Assembly: GCA_016987375.1 (NCBI GenBank)
Contig: PJRA01000196.1
Span: 592,636-606,144 of the forward strand
DNA: 13,509 nucleotides
Source: Brachionus koreanus
Taxonomy: Eukaryota > Rotifera > Eurotatoria > Ploima > Brachionidae
Direction of reading: 5' to 3'
Positions 6,951 through 13,509 of this stretch are shown here, one piece after another; position 1 is the first letter of the stretch; each line of letters starts with the position of its first letter. A program made the translations under genes and the position numbers. Under the pieces are notes generated by a model. It ran no database searches. It saw only the letters and a program-made list of their open reading frames with translations, and was not told the origin of the DNA.

Positions 6951-9086
6951 AAGGTCAAACTTGGGAAAGAGCAATTGAAATTAATAGTTAAAGCTTACTC
7001 ACATAAAATGTTAGAATCAAACAAAATTCAATAAAATTTGATGTGTTATTAATGTTATTAGTGTGATTGCAATTATATCAGAGAGACTTTTTTTTTTAAA
7101 AGATCATAAATTTGTCTTAAAGCTTTAGAATTACAGTCTTTTCTTTTTAATATCCTATTTTGTTCATCGCTAAATATAGCGTAATTTTCTGAATTAAATA
7201 AACAAATAATTAATTTTTAAAAGGACCAATTTTTATTTAATAAATTTTTGAAAAAAAATTTTATTTTTATCAAGATCTTTTGAATATTTGAAAGCAACAA
7301 ATGAGTCTAAACTTTTTTACAATACTGTATAATGATAGATTAACATGCAGAGTATGGATAAAAATTATTTTGAAAATTTTAATTAAATTTGTACAATGCT
7401 CTTTGAAATAAAGATTGTTTCATATAAATAAAAATTAAACAAACTTGTGACTAATTTTCATTAAAATCTTAAAATATTTATTTAGCACCTAAAAAAATTT
7501 GTAAAAAAATAAAATAAAATACAAGTTTGAATTAAATACATTCAATATTTGATTTACAGTGCTGCTATGATACGAATAATTCATCATATTTAAAGTAAAC
7601 TTTGGAAAAATTATTAAATTCTAGGGCATTAGAATGCTGCAGTTTAAAAAACGATAGTTAACGTAAATTTCAAATAATTTTTTGTAATAATTTAATTTTT
7701 TTTTTACATATTTGCTATTAATAGATTTAGATTTAATATTTTTAAAATAAAATTTAAAAAATATTTTTAATTTAGAAAAACTCTTTTTTTTTTAAATCAA
7801 TTCTTGTTATTTCTACTTTTTTGTGATCCGAAAGTTAGATGAAAAATGAATCTTTGAAAAAGTAAAAATGAAGAAATTAAAAAAAAAATCAGGGAAATTA
7901 GTTATCAACTCAAAATTGTATTACATAAATTCTGATTAGGTATCAAATGATTTAGGGTTTTTATTGTTGAAATAAATATTTATTTAACCATAAAAATAAA
8001 TAAGTAAAATTTGATCGGAATTTTTAGAATAATTAAGACTTAAATATTTAATCAGATTAACGTTTGTGGGTTGTTAGGCTCGATTTAAAAAAAAGATTAA
8101 TTAGCTTGTTATTAGCAACCAAATAGAGAAAATTTCTAATCATACTTTAGTGATCCAGAGCTCTTATCTCAAATATTTAAAATCAAAGTGTGTTCGTGTA
8201 TGATTGAAACAAATGCAGGTGTACTTAGTCCATAGGCTAAATAATTTTAAAAATTTTTTTTAAGATAACCTAGAATTTTGGAATATTGGAAAAAAATAGA
8301 ATTCATACCCTATGAAACAATACAAAGAAAAAAACACTATGACTACCGCATATTTTTTATTAAAATATTTTTATCCAAAAAAAAAAAAATAAATAAAAAA
8401 GTTCGATTTAATTTTTGAGACTACTATTTATTCAAAAAAATTATTCTAATGTAATTTATGTGAGCTGTTTCAGAAATGTTAGATTTTCAAATTCATTTTT
8501 AAATTTTTCTAAATTTAAATTAATCAATTGTTTCATAGTGAAAATTTAAATGATAATTTAGCAAGATATTAGTTGAGTTTGATTTTAACTTTTTTTATCT
8601 CGAAATTTGTCACCTATTTAATTACTAGTCTTTAGTTTATTGCTGCATAGAAATTTCTAGATATCGTTACCGCTGGGTCTTTAATTTATTTTTAACAAAT
8701 ACATGAAAGTATAATTCTAAAACTATTTTAGACATTTTTGCTAGTTAAATTAAGCAAATTCAAGAAAAAATTAAAATTAAAATTAAAATTTTATTGGGAA
8801 CTTTGAGAAAAATTTTTAATTCAAACCAAGGATTGTAAATCAGTCTACAGACAGCTCAAAAAGTTATTACCATATTTTAAATTTTAATTGCTAGTTAATA
8901 AAGCTAAGTTTAATTTTTAGCATAAAAAAGAGAAAATGCAAGGCTTTGATAGACTTTGCTTCTCACCATTTCAAAGACTCTTTTGTCAATGACTACTTTT
9001 AAGCCATTAGTTGTTTGCAAATTTATAATCAATAAAAAATAAAATAAAAATAAAATGTAGTAAGTAAAATTTACAAACGAAAATGA
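6951..9086. other. AT-rich stretch, no clear gene
   Basis: Long A and T runs dominate and stops are dense in all frames. The only coding-like traces are a minus-strand frame at 7073-7216 (entered separately) and one of about 35 codons near 8920-9025 (NGLKVVIDKRVFEMVRSK), which may be the 3' region of the LINE at 9087-10556. A short (TTAAAA)n-like run lies at 8770-8790. No tRNA, rRNA or splice-bounded exon is supported. Confidence 0.55.
7073..7216 (-). other. Small unidentified open frame
   Basis: A minus-strand frame of about 47 codons, lacking a start Met, reads LFNSENYAIFSDEQNRILKR and then KDCNSKALRQIYDLLKKK before a TAA. The regular hydrophobic/charged spacing looks protein-like and helical, unlike the Lys/Phe/Ile/Asn noise of the surrounding DNA. 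I do not recognise it. It ends at a ten-A run, where a length change could have shifted the frame: another frame stays open past the run. A relic exon or element ORF piece is possible. Confidence 0.25.
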
Positions 9087-10556
9087 TTAGAAAATATTAA
9101 AAAATAGATGAGATCCAATAAGCAGTAACAGGATACATATGCTTGGTTCAGGAAAAAAGGAAGAAATAGTAAGGTAGAAATTACACAATGGAGTCGGGTA
9201 TTCAATATTTCTTGATTCAAAATCCGCTTTGTATTCCTTCACCAATCTGATTAAGAATGGAATTGAATGACTCAGTCCTGTCCCAACATATCTCTCACTT
9301 AATTCAAAAAGTCTATTTGAGACTGTTAGTAATTTAAGTTTGTCAAAAACCTCGTGATGCATGATATTGAAGGGAATATAATATTTTAATTTAAGTATAG
9401 ATCTTACTGCTGTAATTGCTGGATTGATCCGACTAAAGATTTATAAAGGTTTCCAGACGTTTTTTGATTAAGTCCCATTTTTGTTTGACAGTATCTTAAT
9501 TAGATTTAGCCTTGTATTGCAAAGTTCTTTAATCTCGTCAACAAGTAGATAAAAATTTAGTTTCTTTCTGGTTTTCTATCATGTTGTCATAAATTTTTAT
9601 GTTGAGATTATCACTTTCTTTCTTGTACTTAGACAAGTGTACTGAACTTGACTTTTCCACTGATGTTTTCATTTTCCTCTTATTTAGCCATTGCTCTAGT
9701 TCATTGGTATATTTATTTATCTTTATTTCAAGGTTCCTCTTTTTACTGTTAATAAAATAGTAACTAGATCAGCTGCAAAAAGGAGAGAGAGTTAGTTAGA
9801 GGACTAATAACTCAGCTTTGAGGAACACCTGTAGTAATTTGGTACTAATAGCTGAAGTGATCATCATCATATTGATCATTTGGATTTATTTTAATCAATT
9901 TATAAATAAAGCCTTCATGCCAAACCCTATCGAAAGCTTTAGAAATGTCAAATGTCAATGAAAAGAATAGAGAACAAACTATTTTCTTTCTATTAGATTA
10001 CTCTACAATTTTCTGAATCAAATTAGAGTAAAAGTAAATTTCCTAAACAACTTGTTATACTGATTGGTCTATAGTTAAAAGGAACTTGTGAAATAGAAGC
10101 TGTTTGTTTGCAGTTTTCCATGATTTCCATGATTTCGTAACCATACTTAGACAAAGAGATAGATTAAAAAGTTCTAAGATCTTTTTCAATGAATTTTTGG
10201 ATAAATTTTTTAGCATCAGGTTATGTATTTGTTCAGCAACTGAAGCCGCTTTACTTTAAAGTCTTTTTAATGCGAGAGTTTGTTCATTTGGAGAAATAGG
10301 ATCGAAATTAAGTTGATTGTAATTTTTTAAAAATTCAGAATTAAAACTAGATATGTCATTGTCCTTATCAGTATCTATTAGATCAGTGTTTGGACTAAAT
10401 GTTGAAGAAAGTATCTTTCCGATAAAATTTTCCTTTTCCTCTATCTGTTTTTAATTCCTTAATATTTGCAATCAAAGTTTGAATCAATTTAGATCTTGTC
10501 TGTGACCTAAATTTATTAATTTTTTTCCAGTGGATTTTTCCCCATCTTATTATACA
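9087..10556 (-). mobile_element. Jockey-like LINE with nearly whole RT domain (defective)
   Basis: Read on the minus strand from 10556, the recognisable segments are in the canonical order. They are WGKIHWKKINKFRSQTRSK; ENFIGKILSSTFSPNTD and FDPISPNEQTLALKRL; AEQIHNLMLKNL; FNYRPISITSCLGN (motif 1); FDISKAFDRVWHEGFIYKLI (motif A, D kept); TGVPQS-stop-VISPL (motif B, Gly lost); FAADLVTI (motif C with F-A-D-D changed to F-A-A-D); NELEQWLNKRKMKTS; DEIKELCNTRLNLIKIL; LYKSLVGSI; and the C-terminus AVRSILKLKYY through MHHEVFDKLKLLTVSNRLFE to YPTPLCNF (open frame 9362-9087). Several frameshifts, stops and short deletions separate them; the motif 2 region is reduced. No endonuclease domain is present, so the copy is 5' truncated. 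Wording differs from the 5011-6950 copy, so these are different families of the same clade. Confidence 0.87.
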
Positions 10557-10590
10557 TCTTTTATTAATTTTATATAAGATGTATAATAAG
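10546..10590. repeat. Perfect 15-bp inverted repeat (hairpin)
   Basis: CTTATTATACATCTT (10546-10560) and AAGATGTATAATAAG (10576-10590) are perfect reverse complements separated by 15 nt. The left arm overlaps the 5' truncated edge of the LINE coding trace at about 10556. Confidence 0.85.
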
Positions 10591-11008
10591 TTTTATAAGA
10601 CTTGAAAGGCGAAAATCAAAAACAAACTATATTTTACTTTTAGAAAATTTTAAGCTTGTAGGACAACTTTTAAATGTTATAAAATAATATAGAAAAGAAA
10701 AACATATTAGAAATTTGTTTAACTAAAATGAGGCATTAGAAAAAAAAAGTATTTTAAATCAATAATTAAACTAAAACCAACCATGTAAGTTAATTTTATA
10801 ATTTTTGTTTGTTCAAGCTTGTTTGGATTTTTTTCTAAAGTAAAATCACTTTTTAGAATAAATAAATTCGGTTACTATTTATAAAGAAAGAAAAATAAAA
10901 AAAATTTTCTTATAGTCAATTAAGCAATTATTTTTAATAGCTGAAAAAATAAAAAAAAAAAAAAAAATCAATTTTTTTTATTTTAGATTTGTTAGTATTT
11001 AATATAAA
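10591..11008. other. 5' flank of the Tctex1-domain gene
   Basis: AT-rich DNA with a long A run at about 10949-10967 and no other gene. A promoter cannot be picked out of this composition. The only regulatory-looking feature is the acceptor-like site at 10971-10986. Confidence 0.5.
10971..10986 (+). promoter_or_regulatory. Possible 3' splice acceptor in the 5' UTR
   Basis: A T-rich tract ending in TTTTAG at 10986 lies 22 nt upstream of the Tctex1 start codon. It looks like a 3' splice site, serving either a non-coding first exon or a spliced leader. No matching donor could be identified with confidence. Confidence 0.4.
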
Positions 11009-11596
11009 ATGTCAAGCAATGAGCAAACATCAGTTTCAATTCGTGCACCTCCACTCACACATGCTAATCTACAAGCGCAAAGAATGCCAAAAGAACGAAC
11101 GACTCAAATATCAAGTCAAGCAAATAGCATAATTGGTGGTGAAGTACCTGCGTCCAGTTTGACAATGCGAGTCTCTAAAAGAAATAGTATTTCATCAACA
11201 GTTGATCACTTTCAGCATTATGGACACAACAATCAAAAGCTTGAAAACACATTTAGATTGGGGCCAGGCGAAGGACAAAAATTTAATGTATCCAAAGTTC
11301 AAAAAGTAGTTAATGATATTTTGAATAACTATCTTGAAAATGTCAAGTATGAACCAAATAAATGTAAAGATTTAGTGCAAATTTTGAGTGAAGAAATCAA
11401 GGGACGGATAAAATCAATCATTTTTAGACGCTATAAACTAATTGTTAACATAACTATTGGACAAAATAGTGGAAATAGTATTGTTGTGGCGTCAAGGTCT
11501 TTGTGGAATGCAGATACAGACAATGGATGCACTGTTCAATACAAAAATAGTTCCCTTTTTGCAATAGCAACCATTTTCGCCACATATTTCGACTAG
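11009..11596 (+). CDS. Tctex1-domain (dynein light chain Tctex-type) protein, DYNLT5/TCTEX1D1-like
   Basis: A complete 195-residue protein. Residues 1-80 are polar, Ser/Gln-rich and probably disordered. ENTFRLGP (79-86) is the short stretch that precedes the domain in Tctex1-domain proteins. The Tctex1 domain covers about 91-195: helix 1 FNVSKVQKVVNDILNNYLE, helix 2 KDLVQILSEEIKGRIK, strands YKLIVNITIGQ (142-152), VVASRSLWNA (159-168) and TVQYKNSSLFAIATIFATYF (175-194). The end -TYFD is the family's usual terminus (x-Y-F-D/E). These proteins are light chains of cytoplasmic or axonemal dynein, or ciliary transport factors, working as dimers. The long N-terminal extension points to the TCTEX1D1-type branch rather than canonical DYNLT1. 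The domain is uninterrupted by introns. ATG 11009 follows an acceptor-like TTTTAG by 22 nt. Confidence 0.92.
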   Translation: MSSNEQTSVSIRAPPLTHANLQAQRMPKERTTQISSQANSIIGGEVPASSLTMRVSKRNSISSTVDHFQHYGHNNQKLENTFRLGPGEGQKFNVSKVQKVVNDILNNYLENVKYEPNKCKDLVQILSEEIKGRIKSIIFRRYKLIVNITIGQNSGNSIVVASRSLWNADTDNGCTVQYKNSSLFAIATIFATYFD

Positions 11597-11656
11597 ATTT
11601 TATTTTATTTAAATGTAACTAAGTTTTATTTAGTCTAATCTTTTCTTCTAATTTAT

Positions 11657-11662
11657 AATAAA
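11657..11662 (+). promoter_or_regulatory. Polyadenylation signal of the Tctex1-domain gene
   Basis: AATAAA lies 61 nt after the stop codon. The LINE tail begins only about 50 nt further on, so the transcript probably ends just before the element. Confidence 0.55.
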
Positions 11663-11710
11663 AAAATTTTATTAGTTCTTAGTTTTTTTTTCATTTTCAA
11701 CTTGTTTAAT

Positions 11711-11936
11711 AGTAGTAGTAGTTTCGAGTGTAGCTGGCTAGCCAGCGAGTGTGCTGACAAGGCACACTAAGACAGCTGATGTGATTGATTGCTGCTCATC
11801 CAGCAATCAATGCCTGCTTTAAAACTGTTAACATTGGGGGCTTCAACTAATTGATTAGGCAGCGAGTTCCATATGCTAGCGGTTCTGTTGAAAAAAAAGT
11901 TATCTCTATGTTGGAGCCTTGAAATTTCTTTTGTTT
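11711..11936 (-). mobile_element. 3' end of a 5'-truncated LINE with (ACT)n tail
   Basis: On the minus strand a frame from about 11934 to a TAG at 11767-11769 reads EISRLQHRDNFFFNRTASIW, NSLPNQLVEAPNVNSFKAGI and then DCWMSSN. This is the same C-terminal signature (F-x-x-R-x-x-x-x-W-N-x-L-P ... N-V-N-S-F-K-x-x-I-D) as in the fragment at 4304-4640, with clearly different wording, so it is a related but separate family. A 3' UTR of about 45 nt follows and ends in an (ACT)n run (four AGT units at 11711-11722). Only the last ~55 codons remain. It lies directly behind the Tctex1 gene, in the opposite orientation. Confidence 0.82.
11733..11811 (-). promoter_or_regulatory. Three consecutive hairpins at the LINE 3' end
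   Basis: A perfect 14-nt palindrome GCTGGCTAGCCAGC spans 11733-11746. AGTGTGC at 11748-11754 pairs with GCACACT at 11762-11768 (7 bp, 7-nt loop). ATTGATTGCTG at 11784-11794 pairs with CAGCAATCAAT at 11801-11811 (11 bp, 6-nt loop). The last lies within the coding end; the second covers the stop codon. All stems are perfect, which is notable in a relic. Confidence 0.75.
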
Positions 11937-12224
11937 AAGAAAAATTTTTGGCTAATGGCTCATTACCAGAAAAAATATTCTAAAAAGAAATCAAATATTT
12001 TACTTAATAAAACTAACAAAAAAACTTAAATTTCTTCAAGACAACGAATTACTTTTTATACTCTTATTTTATGTAAAAATTAAAAGCTTCTAAATTTAAA
12101 TTTTCTCATTTTATTTCTTGGCATAATACTTGGCATAAGTGTTCCTACTTTTGTTTGCTTGACCAAAAAAAAAAGAATATTTTTTCTTGAAATTCTAAAT
12201 GATCAGAATAAAATTGAGTCCTCA

Positions 12225-12414
12225 AAACTCAATCTTATAGTGAATTGCCCCTTGAAAATTGCACCAATCATACAGCATTGCCTTTTTATCAAATCATCGT
12301 CTTTTTTTGAGCATTCTGATTTAGAATGGCTGTTATACCTGACCTTTTTTTGAACTCTAAAGGCTCATATCACCACTATTAAATTTTCAAAACAAATCAT
12401 ATTTTACCAGTTAC
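12225..12414 (-). pseudogene. Mariner-type transposase relic
   Basis: Minus-strand traces in order: VTGK at 12414-12403, then ICFENL in the next frame (about 12400-12383), then KKAMLYDWCNFQGAIHYKIE (about 12290-12228) before a TGA. In mariner transposases the order is V-T-G-D-E-K-W-x-x-x-x-N, then K-K-x-M-L-x-x-W-W-x-x-x-G-x-x-H-Y-E. The DE pair with the first catalytic Asp appears deleted and the WWD is altered to DWC. It is far decayed; the call rests on two short motifs at the right spacing and order. Confidence 0.55.
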
Positions 12415-12533
12415 TGATAGGCCTTATTTTTAAATGAATAAACAAAGAGTCTGAACTCTCTGACTCGCTCGATCTCTTATGGAGGCACAATGCTCAATTA
12501 TCAGCCCTTTCGACTTCAAGCTCAATCAAGTAT

Positions 12534-12924
12534 CAGCCTTTGTAACCTTGTTAATCATGTTCGGAGAGTCTGATTATGTCGGATTATAGAGAATTCCGGA
12601 AACTTAATAATCCAGAATTAATAAATTTCTAAAAAGTGTCAGAATAAAAGAATTTTTTATGTACAAAATTTAATTTAGTATCAAATATATAGATTAGTTA
12701 TAACAAAAAATTATAAAATATATATTTTTTTTGGTCGGATTAGTAAACAAATTTAAAGTTAATTTTATTATAAAAGGGAGGTTCAATTTTGGTCGGATTT
12801 TAAAGCTAATCCGACACAAAAATTCTGTATTAGCAAGTTTTTTTTGTATTGAATAGATTATTGATGTAATGGGAATTTAAAATTTTGTCTAATATTTGAG
12901 GACCGTAATAACAAGGTTAGACTG
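12534..12924. mobile_element. Short non-autonomous TIR element (pogo/Tc1-type MITE)
   Basis: Left end: CAGCCTTTGTAACCTTGTTA at 12534-12553. Right end, reverse complement of 12909-12924: CAGTCTAACCTTGTTA. The shared parts are CAG at the tip and the 11-nt TAACCTTGTTA, with four extra bases in the left copy. TA flanks the right tip (12925-12926) and lies one base outside the left tip (12531-12532), as expected for TA-targeting elements. Inside, GTCGGATTA appears at 12579-12587 and 12734-12742. GTCGGATT (12792-12799) pairs with AATCCGAC (12808-12815). Ends starting CAG with TAATCCGA-like subterminal repeats are familiar from pogo/Tigger-type elements. No transposase is encoded in the roughly 390 bp. 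Confidence 0.68.
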
Positions 12925-13318
12925 TAGATGGTCTATGCCGACGCTCATCAGTGCATACAGAGCATTTTCTCTTAGCCACTACTTTTACGTACAGCGCCAT
13001 AATGCTTACTTCAACCTCTGCAGCTTTTAAGAGTAAGATGAACTCTTATAACTCCCGTTTAAAGTGAATTATTGAAGCGATGAGCATATAATGGGCTCTT
13101 ACAAGCTTATCCTTATCACTGGGCTCATTGAGAACGCCTTCGAATGGACACTCAAAAGGATCCTGGCCGACCCAAACGCACGCTTTCCTTTCCAAACAAG
13201 AAAAGCATTTTGCAAAACCAACAACCATCAAAACTCGAGAGCCAACCTCTACTTTATTTAATTTAAAAAAAAACCTAATAATTTTTTTTTTGATTATTAG
13301 ACAATTTTTATTTCTCAT
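12917..13318 (-). pseudogene. Unidentified open frame with one stop, ending in the MITE
   Basis: From ATG 13316-13318 the minus-strand frame is open to TAA 13046-13048 (90 residues). It then continues open through KAAEVEVSIMALYVKVVAKR and KCSVCTDERRHRPS to a TAA at 12917-12919, 134 codons in all with one internal stop. The part below about 13250 is noticeably richer in G and C than the flanks and reads like protein (CLERKACVWVGQDPFECPF, VRAHYMLIASIIHF, two Cys pairs). The first ~20 codons are A/T-rich and may not be coding; an exon could begin near 13250. I do not recognise the family. The plus strand also has a 77-codon frame (13128-13361), so strand is uncertain. The final codons fall in the right TIR of the MITE, suggesting truncation by that insertion. 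Confidence 0.35.
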
Positions 13319-13509
13319 CTTTAGAAAATTTATTATTGTACAATTAGATTTATTTCTCTAATTAATAAAATTTTACTTCGCTCAAAAATTTAAATTAACA
13401 TTGTTTGAACAATGGGTCTACATGACCAACATACTTTCAAATCTTATCAATATACTAATAAAACTATTCAGCATACCCATTTTTCATCCCAACATACTTT
13501 ACTTTTTAA
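13319..13509. other. Window edge: short repeats, partial open frame
   Basis: CATTGTT and AACAATG form a 7-bp inverted repeat at 13398-13413. CCAACATACTTT occurs at 13426-13437 and again at 13489-13500. A plus-strand frame from ATG 13412 (MGLHDQHTFKSYQYTNK) is open to the end of the window, at least 32 codons; it is too short to identify. Confidence 0.3.

Noticed and set aside
6951..9086. CRISPR array, tRNA or rRNA genes in the AT-rich desert
   Set aside because: No regularly spaced repeats, cloverleaf-like segments or conserved rRNA blocks could be seen.
12159..12353. Plus-strand 64-codon open frame
   Set aside because: Low-complexity, and antisense to mariner-like traces that read better on the minus strand.
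13276..13301. CTAATAAT ... ATTATTAG around a T run, hairpin like a terminator
   Set aside because: The genome is eukaryotic and the sequence is a simple A/T palindrome expected by chance.

Overview
The window looks like a piece of a very AT-rich eukaryotic genome. Host genes are sparse, polyadenylation-type AATAAA signals follow the genes, and eukaryotic non-LTR retrotransposons, Tc1/mariner, pogo-type and Harbinger-type transposons occur repeatedly. No bacterial operon structure or Shine-Dalgarno signal is present. A eukaryotic Tctex1-type dynein light chain gene fits a ciliated animal. From the AT content and the style of the jockey-like reverse transcriptases I would guess a monogonont rotifer (Brachionus-like); this is an inference, not shown by the sequence.

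Two intact protein genes stand out, both uninterrupted and on the + strand. At 696-2081 is a 461-residue FAD/NAD(P)-binding oxidoreductase of the flavin-containing amine-oxidase-like superfamily, clearly less AT-rich than its surroundings and a candidate for horizontal acquisition. At 11009-11596 is a 195-residue Tctex1-domain protein. Each has a short 3' UTR with an AATAAA signal, and they are separated by about 9 kb of decayed mobile DNA.

Region by region: 194-555 holds a + strand reverse transcriptase (RT) relic; 696-2081 the oxidoreductase; 2082-2822 AT-rich spacer with a 21-bp inverted repeat; 2823-3476 (perhaps to 3795) a broken Harbinger-like transposase on the - strand; 3903-4028 a + strand RT C-terminal scrap; 4075-4240 a small unidentified open frame; 4304-4640 the 3' end of a LINE with a (TAG)n tail; 4696-4780 an RT motif A scrap. 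From 5011 to about 6950 lies a - strand jockey-like LINE split by a dead Tc1/mariner element (about 5799-6602). AT-rich DNA without clear genes fills 6951-9086. A second jockey-like LINE occupies 9087-10556 on the - strand, followed by a 15-bp hairpin and the Tctex1 gene. Downstream of that gene are another LINE 3' end (11711-11936), a mariner relic (12225-12414), a short terminal-inverted-repeat (TIR) element of pogo/Tc1 type (about 12534-12924), and an unidentified - strand open frame (12917-13318) that runs into the right end of that element.

The genes do not form a pathway. The biology here is the layering and decay of mobile elements around two host genes. I found no convincing new multi-gene system; the most interesting signals are the possible transferred oxidoreductase, the hairpin and (ACT)n 3' ends shared by two LINE fragments, the nested insertion, and the open frame abutting the TIR element.
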